In this document: positions 11,286 through 21,374 of the stretch, in pieces | Position numbering within the stretch: the first letter of the stretch is position 1 | Layout of the letters: each line of letters opens with the position of its first letter | Assembly: GCA_018697195.1 (NCBI GenBank) | Contig: JAGMWU010000085.1 | Coordinates: 84,361-148,360 of the forward strand | DNA from: Certhia americana | Lineage: Eukaryota > Chordata > Aves > Passeriformes > Certhiidae | Reading direction: 5' to 3' | Length of the DNA stretch: 64,000 bases | Position numbers and translations under genes: made by a program | The notes under the pieces: generated by a model | Told to the model about the DNA's origin: nothing | Database searches by the model: none | Seen by the model: only the letters and a program-made list of their open reading frames with translations

Positions 11286-11689
11286 AAACATCATATGGAG
11301 CCAAATCTCAGACTCATGGCTGTTCCATCCCTGGGTGTCCTAGAGACTGTGGGTGTCCCAATGGATCTGATCTGCTCCCTGACCCCAAATTTTCCTACTC
11401 TGGGTTCTGTTCCCTGGTAAAACCACCTCTGCTGGTTGCCATGACTGTGTGTGGTGTGGTAATCCCTGCTGGACTCCTGGTGCCCCCCAAATCTGTTACA
11501 TCCTTTTCCTCTCCATCCCTGGAGGGGATAAAAGACAAGGAAAGGCTCCTGAGTTGGGAGAAAGGCATGGAGAGATCCCTCATGGATTACAGGCCAAAGA
11601 GACTCGAATGGGGGATACTAATTGGATTTGTCCATAGTCAGAATCAGAGCAGGGAAAACGAGAAGGAAAATAAATCCTAAACTCTCGTG

Positions 11690-12330
11690 ATTATAAAAAA
11701 AATATTTTTTGCGTTTGTCTCTGCCGTCTGGCTGTTTTCCTGTGCCGTAGAATGCAAACAGTTTTTTCTTCCAGCCAGAGAGTTTGAAGAACTGGTTGCG
11801 AGCCGTGTCTTCTTATGTTTCTTCATTATTTATTATTTCTTATCATTACATTCTGTTCCTGACCTGCAGAACTTTTCATTGCAGGTCAGTTCAAGGCAAA
11901 ACTCCAAATACCCCAAAAATTCAACCACTAACTACCACCACCCTCAGGGTGGCATGGATATTTATACTACAGTCCACGTAATCAGTATTTATAATACTTC
12001 TCTAATAACTATTATCCATGTTAGAAGGTTAGGCTCTATTCTAAGCCAGCTATAATGTGCCACCTCACAGCAGAACATGGAGTCAGATGAAGAAGAAGGA
12101 AGAAACCCAAAAGCCATGTGCTTCCTCCATCTTGCCTTCACCTGTCTGCTATCCTAAAAACCCCATATATCTAAAATTCTCACCCTGTGATAAAACTATA
12201 CACTATTTTACTATTTAAGACACACTCTTGAAAACTCTGCTTCGTTCTAGAACCTAAAGCCCTTTTTCCATGAACAAAGGTTAAAAACACTGTTTGTCAG
12301 AGATCTTAAAATCTCTTAAACATGCAAAGA
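11690..12330 (-). mobile_element. LTR-like element, minus orientation
   Basis: Minus-strand reading gives a TATAAATA box (plus-strand about 11957-11966) and an AATAAA-type signal near 11828, as in an LTR. Flanking segments look familiar from avian ERV LTRs. The open frame at 11687-12055 on the plus strand is incidental. Borders are approximate. Confidence 0.4.
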
Positions 12331-12429
12331 AACATTTCTCACAATTCCAGACTCCGACATTAAACCACTGTTCCAAACCCCTCCCTCCTTCCTGAATCCT
12401 ACTTTGTTTCCAATTCTGTCTCTCTCCCC

Positions 12430-12800
12430 TCTCAGCAGCACAGGGAGACAGGAATGGGTGTCAGGGTCCTTCTCAGGAAGAGGAGTCGAATCCTTCCCTC
12501 CTCCAGTGCTGGTCTCAGCCATGGGGTCAGTCAGGGAATCGCTCCAGTGTGGGACCCTGTATGATCATAAATGCTCCCAGGAACCTGCTCCAGGTGGGTT
12601 CCTCTCTCCAGGGTTCCACAGGTCCTGCCAGGAGCCTGCTCCAGCACAGGCTTCCCATGGATCACAGCCTCCTTTGGGAATCAGTCTGCTCCAGTGTGGG
12701 ATCCTGCATGAGTTGCAGGTGGATCTGTGCTCCATCATGGATCCTCGTGGGCTGAAGGTGGATTTTCTGCTCCATCATTGTCATGGTCCGCTATGAGCCT
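12430..12800. repeat. degenerate short-unit repeat
   Basis: Phrases such as TGCTCCAGTGTGGGA.CCTG.ATGA and CTGCTCCATCAT recur at irregular 50-100 base spacing, so this appears to be a decayed tandem or dispersed repeat. Frames at 12404-12796 follow the repeat and are not supported as genes. Confidence 0.4.
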
Positions 12801-13181
12801 GGATAGTGGAGGCGGGGGGGAAGCGATGCTGTGACTTCCCAAAAGCATCTCCTTAAAGAAGCTGCTTGGTGGCACTGGCACACACTCACCACTCACACTC
12901 ACAGCACTCACGCTTGGCAGCTGGCGACGTGACCGGCAGCAAAGGAGTGGGAAGGGTCTCCGCTTGGATTTCCAAGGTGGTTTATGGCACTTGAAGGAGT
13001 CCAGGGGTGAAGACAGAAACTAATGGAGAATCCAGGGGTGAAACAGGGGGACTGGGGAGGGAGGAACAACAAATGGGGAAACAGGGGATGGGGCATTGTG
13101 GCAAAATGGGGCCAATGGGAAAGCAGGGAAGGGAGAACATTCTAGGGAAAATACATATAAGAAATAAAGGGGTGGGGAGGC
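12801..13181. other. 5' flank of ERV-A, G-rich, no gene seen
   Basis: A G-rich segment runs up to the ERV-A LTR and ends in a purine tract (AAGGGGTGGGGAGG). No gene is recognised. Confidence 0.4.
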
Positions 13182-13455
13182 TGTGGTTAGATAGGGAAGC
13201 CCGGTTGGAAGATCTTGTGATGTATGGAAAAGATAGGGACCCATCCTCTCCAATGACATTGGCTAATAGCATGGTGGCAAGTGACATTACAGCAGTGATG
13301 CAAGCGCATCACGGTTATATAAGAAAGCGCATGCAGCAAATTTTTGCATTTTGCCATCCACCACATTGGTGTTGTGAGTGACTTGCCCGATCGGTCTGTA
13401 CGTTTACCGACGTGTCCCCCTTGAACCGGGTCGCCCTGCCTTATATGAGGCAACA
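13182..13455 (+). repeat. ERV-A 5' LTR
   Basis: Begins TGTGGTTAG and ends GGCAACA. It aligns without gaps to 20649-20922. A TATATAAG box lies near 13317. The AATAAA of the other LTR is not preserved here (CAAATTTTT in its place). Confidence 0.9.
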
Positions 13456-13458
13456 TAG

Positions 13459-13476
13459 TGGTGCCGAAACCCGGGA
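13459..13476 (+). other. ERV-A primer-binding site, tRNA-Phe
   Basis: TGGTGCCGAAACCCGGGA starts three bases after the LTR. It is complementary over all 18 bases to the 3' end of vertebrate tRNA-Phe as I know that tRNA (acceptor stem plus CCA). Confidence 0.85.
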
Positions 13477-13592
13477 ACCACCCCTGACACACAGGTGCGT
13501 GCGGCCAGGTAACGGGATTCGCGCCGGACAAGGACAGACTGCCGGAGCAGTGGGACTGATTTCGGCGGGGAGGACGCTCTCATACCGCCGAG

Positions 13593-14042
13593 ATGAACGC
13601 TCTTGGCAAGGTAGTTCTGGAACTGCATAGGCAGTGGGGGATTGATTGTAAAGTAAAGGACTTTGAATGCGCGGTTACGCGGTTGTTGAAATTAGGTGCC
13701 ATTGATTGTCCCGTAGACATTCTGCATTCAGAGTGTTGGGACAAGTGTACTAGAGTGCTTGCAGACGAGGTTATGTCCTCTGGATCTAGCAAGTGTCTTA
13801 AAAGCTGGGGGAAGGTTATGCAAGCACTACAAAAAGCATTACTAGAGCAGGAAACTTGGAAAGCAGCTCAGAGTTGCTTGAAAGTCACGCTGAAAGTGGG
13901 CGTAGGAGCTACTACGCAAACTGCGTTCAGCGTTTGCCCTGCGGATTCCGACCTGCCGCCTGAAGTTAAAGACTGCTCCCGGTCGTGGTCTTGGTCCCTC
14001 AGTCCTACTCCCGATTTAACCATTAAAGAGGCCAACAGCTAG
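13593..14042 (+). pseudogene. ERV-A gag, matrix region
   Basis: Open from ATG at 13593 to TAG at 14040-14042 (149 codons). The predicted product is a small helical protein. A Trp-Gly-Lys-Val-containing helix near residues 70-90 and its general layout resemble the matrix domain of alpha/betaretroviruses. The reading frame that continues Gag downstream is different, so a frameshift lies near the end of this segment and the stop is secondary. Confidence 0.7.
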
Positions 14043-15036
14043 AAGGTGATACCGTTTGTGAGCTTGGGGATGATTTTGACAGCAAGGGCCCTAAGGAAGT
14101 TTGGGAAAGACCTCCACCATACACGCCACAAAATGCCACTGGGCAGGAGGGAGAAGGGCGGGGCGAAGAGTCGCTTCCCGCCACAGGAGCGTGCAAACGG
14201 GAACCTGAGGGGAAGGGGAAGGAGAGTGCGATCGGCGGAAGGGAGGAGACCCCAAAGCCCAATCAGGAAGTGCACCCCAGAACTTTCCCTTATAAAGAAA
14301 GAAGCTCCCCAGAAGGGAGGCGGAGAAGGGCAGGGAGAGAGGGCGAAACCCAGCTAGAAGGCACCCCAGCCCGGAAGTCTCTTATCATTTGACTTCCTTC
14401 TTTGAGTTGGATGATAGCTCTGATGGCTGATGGCAGGGGCATGCGCGGAATACAACGCGGTACTCATCTAACTCAGATTCCGATTCAGATAGGGAAAGAA
14501 TACCAGCGGCTTTTACCAAACCTACCGGTCTGCCTGCATCACGCACGGTCAAGAAAAGCTTACAAAAACCTATGCTGCTTACGGACTGGGAAGAAATCCA
14601 GAGGGCGTGTGCTAACTTGGCTCCGTCCGTGGCGCTAGTATTCCCAGTCAGAAGAATAAACAACGATCCACCGGCTTATTCCCCAGTAAACCCCAAAGAC
14701 ATGCAAGCAGTTGTTAAAGCTATTGCCGAAAAGGGAATAAATTCCACGATGGTTTCCACCATGATTGATGGAATTTTCGGCAATGACGACATGCTCCCTT
14801 TCGATATTAAACAGACATGCAGGATGATTTTTCATGGTGCGGGAATGATAGTGTTTAAACAGGAATGGGAAGACAACTGTTTAAATATGCTCACTCAAGT
14901 CACTGGAGATAACCACCTGCTGCACAATTCCAGCTTACAATGGCTGATGGGCAAAGATCCAAATATGGTTAGTCCTCAGGCGCGAAAGCCTTACTCAATT
15001 CGTAGACCGCCTTCAAGCTGCTACAGATGCTTCTGA
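14042..15036 (+). pseudogene. ERV-A gag, proline-rich linker and capsid N-terminal part
   Basis: From 14042 the linker continues in a new frame with a PPPY late-domain motif at 14111-14122 (recruits NEDD4-type ubiquitin ligases for budding in known retroviruses), then charged Gly/Glu/Arg-rich sequence. After another frame change near 14390 and a TGA at about 14428, an acidic Ser/Asp run leads into the capsid. The frame at 14572-15036 carries the helical N-terminal capsid domain, with an NPKDMQAVVKAI segment. Near 14985 a single-base shift moves the major homology region into the next frame. Confidence 0.7.
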
Positions 15037-15715
15037 TCTACCGGCAGAAGCCAAAAGTCCAGTCATCGTGGGCTGCCTGCGACAACAATGCAATCAGGCC
15101 ACTAAAGAGATCCTGTGCTCGGTGCCACCTGGCGCCAGTATCGCGGCGATGATCAAACACGTAGCAAGAGAGGAAAACCTGGCCCCAGTTCAAGCTGCAC
15201 TAGGCGCCACCTTAGCCCCAATTCCAGCTGCAGTGAGTGCTGCTGTAGCTGAAGTAATGGCTGTTCAAAGCTATCGCAACCACAACCAACCGACACCGCC
15301 TGGCCCCCCATCCCAAGACAGGCCAAGAGGACCATGCTGGTCTTGCAGGAAAAAGGGACACATCGCCAGGGAGTGCAGAAGCAAAAAACAGGGAAACAGG
15401 TGGGGGAGGGGGCAGATGGGCTGCATGCAGTCTCCTCCCAGTTGGCATACCCAGTGGCCCAACTACGAGAACCCTGCATGGGGCAACCAGCTCTCGAACC
15501 CATCGCCTTTCCATGAAGCAACCAGTTTTATGGTCCAGCCTACGCTCCCGCAAGGATCAATTACGCCTATGGCGCAACAGCTCTCGCACCCACTGTTCTC
15601 TCAAGGAGTAACAAACCTTACGACCCAACCAATTGCTCAGCCAGACCCATCTGCCCCCCAGGAATACCAGCAACGACCCCATGGGGGCGAGGCCCCTGGG
15701 TGGCCAAAGCCATAA
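15000..15715 (+). pseudogene. ERV-A gag, capsid C-terminal part and nucleocapsid
   Basis: The C-terminal capsid segment and nucleocapsid lie in the frame that ends at 15715. One CCHC zinc knuckle (CX2CX4HX4C) is at 15335-15376, where alpha/betaretroviruses usually have two. After it comes a long Pro/Gln/Asn-rich tail of about 110 residues, rather extended for the family. The knuckle Cys and His residues are all intact. An upstream frameshift disconnects this part from the rest of Gag. Confidence 0.75.
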
Positions 15716-15930
15716 AGGTAGGCAATCACCTGCTGATAGTGTGGGCAACTTCCCGCCTTCACAACAGCCCTGATATCCCTGTCATTTGTCTCCCTTTTTG
15801 GGTCGATATGGGATCTGAAGTCACCGTCATCCCAGACCTACACTGGCGTTCACAGTGGAAACTAGAAGAAGCCCCCGCGGTAAGCGGAGTTGGAGGACAA
15901 TCCCGAGCCCAAAAAAGCCACAGCAAGTAG
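15700..15930 (+). pseudogene. ERV-A protease
   Basis: Retroviral aspartyl protease fragment. The active-site triad normally Asp-Thr/Ser-Gly reads Asp-Met-Gly-Ser at 15805-15816, with the usual EVTVIP continuation. The Thr-to-Met change should abolish or strongly impair activity. The frame overlaps the end of gag by 16 bases in a different register, compatible with an ancestral ribosomal frameshift, and is closed by a stop at 15928-15930 before the RT. Confidence 0.75.
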
Positions 15931-15997
15931 CGTTTACGCTTTGCACTGAGAAAGGCCCAGGGAGAACTATCACCCTTCGCCCATACGTTCTGTCAGA

Positions 15998-17808
15998 GTG
16001 TCCACCCTTGTTCAGAAGAGACGCTCTAGCCCTGCTGGAAGTCAGAGTGACAAATTTATGCTAAGGGCCACTGCAGTGTACCCACCACCTCCAATCAAGC
16101 TAATGTGGAAGTCATCTGACCCAGTGTACGTCGAGCAGTGGCCCATCCCTAAGCCTCGAATGTCAATACTTCTTCAGTTGCTCCAGCGAGAATTGGAAAA
16201 AGGGCACATTGAGCCATCTACCTCCCTGTGGAATACACCTGTATTTGTTATACCAAAACACAGCAGTGAAGGCTTTCGTCTGCTCCATGATTTGCGCACC
16301 GTTAAAAAATCCAGCCCATGGGTCCAGTGCAGACATGACTACCCGGTAACTCCTTCATTCCAACAAACCAGCCATGTGCAGTGCTTGATATCAAAGACTG
16401 TTTCTTCTCCATACCCCTGCACGAACGAGATCAAGAGTGGTTTGCCTTCTCTGTTGTGTTTCCCAATGGTCAGCAGCCCAATTTACGGTTTCACTGGAAA
16501 GTTCTTCCCCAAGGAATGATAAATTCTCCTACCATCTGTCAAATTGTTGTGAGCCGAGCCCTAGCTCCCGTTCGATCCGCAAACCCAGAAGCCACCATCA
16601 TCCAGTACATGGACGACATCCTTGTTGCTGCTCCAATGCCAAGCCATGTGGACAACCTTGTGTCAGCAATCTCTGGAATCCTAAAGACCAATGGCTTCGA
16701 AATAGCCAAAGCAAAAATAAAAAAAGGCCCTTCTGTCACGTTCCTAGGTATAAAAATCGATGGCTCCTATGTGACTCCTCCAACAGTCAAGATTCGCCAT
16801 GATATCAAAACACTTCACGACGCACAGCAAATAGTGGGTTCTTTGCAGTGGCTGTGTAACGTTGTCCTTATTCCACCAGAAATCATGTCCCTGCTGTACG
16901 ACCTCCTCAAAGGCAAGTGTCCGTGGGAACAAAAAACCCTCTCAGAAGAAGCTGCTAGCTCACTCGGTTTCATCGAACAACAGCTGTCCACAGCAGTTCT
17001 CTCCAGATGGAACCCAAGTCTGTCACTAGACCTGTGTGTACACTTTACCAAAAAAGGGGGAGTAGGAGCGCTAGCACAAGGACCTCCTGACACAGCCAAG
17101 CCAATACAGTCGGTAGTCCTCAGAAGAACTTCACGTGCCTTTACCCCGGGAGTAGAATGCCTCAGAAACTTGATTATGAAGGGCAGAAGACTCGCCCTGA
17201 GTCACTTAGGTTTTGAACCTGCAAAAATATACCTACCATTCAGAAAACAAATCCCGACATCGTCGGTAGCAATCTCAGAACACCTTGCTTTAGCCCTTTT
17301 CAGTTTCGCAGGAGAGCTTTGTTACACAGTGAAACCCCCATGGACCCAGCTGCTAGCAATAATAGACATTGACCTCCCACAGAAAGTTAAAGATCGGCCA
17401 CTACCAGGACAAACCGTGTTCACCGACACGTCCTCAACTACCTCTACCGCAGCCTTCGTGTGGCAAACACCAGATCAGTGGCAGTGTGTCAAAATGACGG
17501 ACACATCGCTTTCAGTTCAGCTACTAGAAGCCTCTACTGTGGTGTTAGCATGCGGATTGTTCCAAACCGAGCATCTTAACATCGTCACTGACTCCATGTT
17601 CGTCGCCAGACTTTGTCAGGCAATGTCTGGTCCAGGCATTTCAACATCTCCTGCTGCTGTCATGATCGAAGAAGCACTTTCCTCGCGTCAAGGCACTGTG
17701 TCTGTCATACACGTCAACAGCCACAATCCTGTCAAAGGATTTTTTCAGACTGGCAACGACAAAGCCGATGCCGCAGCAAACGGACTTTGGACCTTGCGAG
17801 ACACATGA
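15998..17808 (+). pseudogene. ERV-A reverse transcriptase and RNase H
   Basis: The N-terminal RT fingers lie in the frame 15998-16519. Just before 16381 a frameshift moves the rest into a frame that stays open to 17808. YMDD is intact at 16606-16617, with the LPQG block upstream (about 16504-16515), a connection domain, and an RNase H whose four acidic residues (the Asp of FTDTS, Glu of LLEAS, Asp of VTDSM, Asp of NDKAD) are all present. The layout is alpha/beta-like rather than gamma-like. A TGA at 17806-17808 separates RNase H from integrase in the same frame. Apart from the upstream shift this is well preserved. Confidence 0.88.
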
Positions 17809-18561
17809 CAACTACACGAGTCACTTCATGTTGGAGCCAAGGCACTTGCTAAGAAGTGTGACATCCCAATATCAGATGCCAAACACATAGTGGCCACCTG
17901 TCCCCATTGCCAAAAAGCTCCTCTGTGGTCTAGTGGAGTCAACCCTAGAGGTCTTAAAGCCTCAGAGATCTGGCAAACAGATTTTACCCTTTGCCAACTG
18001 TTAAAGCCCAGAGCCTGGCTCACTGTGACTGTTGACACATACAGTGGCATGATTGTTGCGACCCAGCACGCTAAAACAAACTCCAAAGCAGCAATCCAAC
18101 ATTGGTTGACAGCCATGGCATGGCTTGGCATCCCAAAGCAAATTAAGGCAGACAATGGCACAAGTTTTATCTCCAAGTCGGTTCAGGAGTTCGCCACCAA
18201 GTGGAACATCACCCTAAAGCAAGGCATCCCGTATAACAGCACAGGAAAGGCCATAGTAGAAAGAGCAAATCAGGCTCTGAAATCCAAGCTAGAAACCCTA
18301 GCCAAAGCAGAAGGGTTCACCAATGGTATTCCCCCATCAGAACAGCCACACTTGTTAGCTACCACCCTGCTAGCATTAAACCAATTCCCTAGGGGAGATC
18401 AAACACAAGCTCCTTCCCAAAAGCATTGGGTCACAGAGGCTATAAAGGAAGGTCCGCCTGTCAGTATAAAAAATGAGCTAGGAGAATGGGCAGCAGGATG
18501 GAAGCTAGTCGTGACCGGTCGAGGGTATGCAGCAGTTGAAAAAGATAATATCATTAAGTAG
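17809..18561 (+). pseudogene. ERV-A integrase
   Basis: Directly continues the RNase H frame after the TGA, up to TAG at 18559-18561 (about 250 codons). The zinc-binding HX3H and CX2C pairs are present near 17815-17830 and 17900-17915. The catalytic D,D-35-E triad is intact at 17980-17982, 18151-18153 and 18259-18261. The C-terminal DNA-binding domain follows. The only lesion I see is the TGA at its N-terminal side, so this part was still under constraint until late or decayed slowly. Confidence 0.85.
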
Positions 18562-18604
18562 TGTCCTTTAAAATCAATAAAGCCAGTGCTACATAACAAA
18601 ACTA

Positions 18605-19616
18605 ATGAAACCTCTGAGTTTCTTTTGGCAGGTCTACCGCTGCAGTCCCTTTCACCAGCCTCACGTCCCGCCTGCAGAACAGATACCAACAACCCCACGA
18701 CAACGTCTGTGCCTTTGCCTTCTTCTGCTCTTAAGCTTACCTCTCATAGGACAAACGAAGCCAGATACCCATCCTCATCAGCCCTGTACCCGGATATTCT
18801 GCAACCCTACCAACAGTAAAGTAATAGCACAAACCACATCCAACACTCCTAGCTTCATTGTCCATGTAAGTGACATATTTGGCGATGGGAGAGTGAGAAT
18901 TAACATACATGGGAAGCCCATCACCTCAGTTGGTCAAGGAACATATTGGTGCCCTGGGTCCAATCCCGGGAAAAGCTACTTCAATTATCCTGGTTATTGG
19001 TTTTGCGGGTACTGGGGCTTTGAAACCATCTTAACTAGCAATCGGTGGACACCTGTTGAAAGAGATGATTTCCTGGAAGTAAGTCACTGGCCACAGAATT
19101 GTAAACCGCCTATCAACGCCGTAGACGGAATGTATATGAATGTGGGAACCTGTACCCACCTAAAAATAACAGTTCTGCAACCTCAAGACGCAAGCTGGTC
19201 GGTTGGCAGAATGTGGTCATTATTTGATTACAATCAGGCAGGAAAAGACACAGGCACAGTTGTTCAGATCCTTAGAGTCCCTCCACAGCACCACAGTGCC
19301 ATTGGGCTTAACAAAGCTATAATCCAAAAGCACAAAGATGTGAGCAACACCCTAACACCTACCCTTGCCAGTACTGCGTCAAGGCCTATTAACAATGCTA
19401 GCTCACTGCTTGTTCACAAAGCGTTTGAAATTGTCTCCTTACAATTTATTCTACCGCATGCTAGACGCTGCATTTCTACCTTTGAACGCATCACAACCAA
19501 ATCTTACCGACTCCTGTTGGCTTTGCTATGACGCAAAACCACCCTTTTATGAGGGTGTGGCCCTTAATGCCGCATTCAGTTACTCTAAAGAGAGTAGTCC
19601 CAAGCAATGTTTGTAG
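18605..19616 (+). pseudogene. ERV-A env, SU subunit
   Basis: The frame opens at 18605 with a hydrophobic Leu-rich signal-peptide core around residues 35-48, followed by a Cys/Trp-rich surface-subunit domain with paired tyrosines. A frameshift before 19365-19531 moves the C-terminal SU part to the frame ending at 19616. There the CWLC disulfide-exchange motif typical of gamma-type envelopes is at 19515-19526. The surface glycoprotein would bind a host receptor. It is broken here. Confidence 0.8.
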
Positions 19617-19849
19617 GACACCCCTCGAAAGGGAATCACATTAGAGCAAGTTTCTGGCCAAGGAGTCTGCATAGGCAACCAACGATTAATACAACAACAC
19701 AAACAAATTTGTAAGTCCTCTGCCGCTTTAGACAAGACACAGTCCTGGGCAGTCCCTGCAGCTTCAGGAATATGGGCCTGCAACTCCACAGGTATTGCCC
19801 CATGCATTTCCATCAAAGATTTTAATGAAGCTAACGATTTTTGTGTCCA

Positions 19850-20488
19850 AGTCATTATCATCCCTAGGATCCTGTACCACTCCGATGATGAAGTACTCTG
19901 GCACTTCGGAGAAAGGCTCCCACGACAAAAACGAGAATTGGTGACCACCATCAGCCTCGCTGTGCTCTTAAGTTTAGGAGCAACAGGCATGGCAACAGGT
20001 GTTTCAGCACTGGTGCCTCAAAAGCAGAGCCTGACTCAGTTACAGATGACCATCAATGAAGACCTACTCAGGATCCAAAAGACTATCTCTGACCTAGAAG
20101 AGTCCCTTTTCTCCCTTTCCAAAATGGTGATGCAGAATAGACGAGGTTTAGACATCCTATTTATGGAGCAAGGAGGTCTGTGCGTCACCCCTAGAGTGCT
20201 GTCATGACCTATGTCAACCACTCCGGAGCAATTAGAAAATCCATGGCCAAGTTCTGAGAAAGGCTGGAACGTCATAGCCAAGAACTACGTCAGCAAAATT
20301 GGTTTGACTCTCTTTTTAGCCAGTCCCCTTGGATTGCTACCCTTATTTCCACTTTAATGGGACCAGTTATTGTTATCATACTTGTGCTCATGCTCGGTCC
20401 TTGTTTTCTTAACAAGTTAGCTCAATTTGTTAAAGCCCGCTTAAGCAGAATTGATATTATGCTTTTAGAACAAAGACAACTAGCTTAA
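19850..20488 (+). pseudogene. ERV-A env, TM subunit
   Basis: A furin-type site RQKR is at 19923-19934, followed by a hydrophobic fusion-peptide-like segment and a heptad-repeat helix. A QNRRGLD-type conserved segment typical of gamma-type TM follows at 20133-20183. The next cysteine pair, expected as CX6CC, is split by a small deletion or frameshift, because the downstream Cys-Cys lies out of register. The distal ectodomain and a membrane anchor (hydrophobic run about 20340-20410) with a short tail continue in a third frame to TAA at 20486-20488. Clearly class I/gamma-like, and non-functional. Confidence 0.8.
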
Positions 20489-20633
20489 CTAGGTATAACA
20501 AGTTTTGCTTTAGACAATTGCAATAATCATACTAATGTGTTACAAGCCCAGTTCATGCTTTTATTACTAACATATTTCCGCAAATTACTACTAACATAAA
20601 CCTAACACGAGTTATGAAGTTTTAATTGTTCAT

Positions 20634-20648
20634 GGAGGGGGGGGGGAA
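20634..20648 (+). other. ERV-A polypurine tract
   Basis: GGAGGGGGGGGGGAA lies immediately before the 3' LTR, as expected for the plus-strand primer. Confidence 0.8.
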
Positions 20649-20922
20649 TGTGGTTAGATAGGGAAGCCCAATCGGAAGATCTCGTGATGTACAGGGAAGA
20701 TAGGGACCCATCCTCTCCAATGACGTTGACGAATAGCATTGTGACCAGTGATATTGCAGCAGTGACGCAAGCGCACCGCAGTAATATAAGGAAGCGCACG
20801 CAGCAAATAAACGGATTTCACCATCCACCACATTGGTGTCGTGAGTGACTTGCCCGATCGGTCTGTATGTTTACTGACGTGTCTCTCTTGAACTGGGTCG
20901 CCTTGCCTCATCCGAGGCAACA
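20649..20922 (+). repeat. ERV-A 3' LTR
   Basis: Begins TGTGGTTAG and ends GGCAACA. It has an ATATAAG box at 20784-20790 and AATAAA at 20806-20811. It is exactly the same length as the 5' LTR, with about 15 percent mismatches, mostly transitions. Confidence 0.9.
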
Positions 20923-21180
20923 ACAGTTTTAGAATCTAAAGGAGCATAACGAGAAACAAGACAAGACTTATATTAACCAGGATCAACAGGACTACTGTAG
21001 GATGACACAATTATTTTAAAAGCCCTGTTACAGTAGGAGAATGCCCAAAAGTTACATCCCACCTGTGGTGAGATGTATCTTCTTCTAACCTTTTAAAGAC
21101 TGTATGGTCTCCATGTCATGCTGCATTGTAATCAAGGTCCTTCAATTTTGACAAAATTAAAAATACACAGATTATATTGG
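20923..21180. other. junction between ERV-A and ERV-B, no gene seen
   Basis: About 260 bases of AT-rich sequence without a recognised motif. It could be the decayed env end of ERV-B, which would run here on the minus strand. Confidence 0.3.
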
Positions 21181-21374
21181 GTGATATTAATAGTGAGCTC
21201 ATCTACCAATATAATGGGGCATGCTGGTCTGAGGTAGATACATCCCCAAACATTTCTCCCATTCTAACCAGATGCATTTCTAGTTTTGGGCACTTGCCAC
21301 AGAGACCAAGGAGAGTAAAAGTCATAAACTTTCCCTCTACAAACACACACAGCAATCACCCTCTATACAGGTGG

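Larger units (their letters stand above)
13182..20922 (+). mobile_element. ERV-A: complete provirus, class II-like gag-pol with gamma-type env
   Basis: A 7741-bp provirus with two 274-bp LTRs, a tRNA-Phe primer-binding site, gag, pro, pol, env and a polypurine tract in standard order. Gag and Pol resemble alpha/betaretroviruses: one CCHC knuckle, a PPPY motif and a YMDD polymerase. Env has the CWLC of the SU subunit and a TM subunit of gamma type. The two LTRs differ at roughly 40 of 274 positions by eye, so the insertion is old. Coding frames are broken at a handful of places, listed in the entries below. No matching target-site duplication is visible next to the LTRs. Confidence 0.9.
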
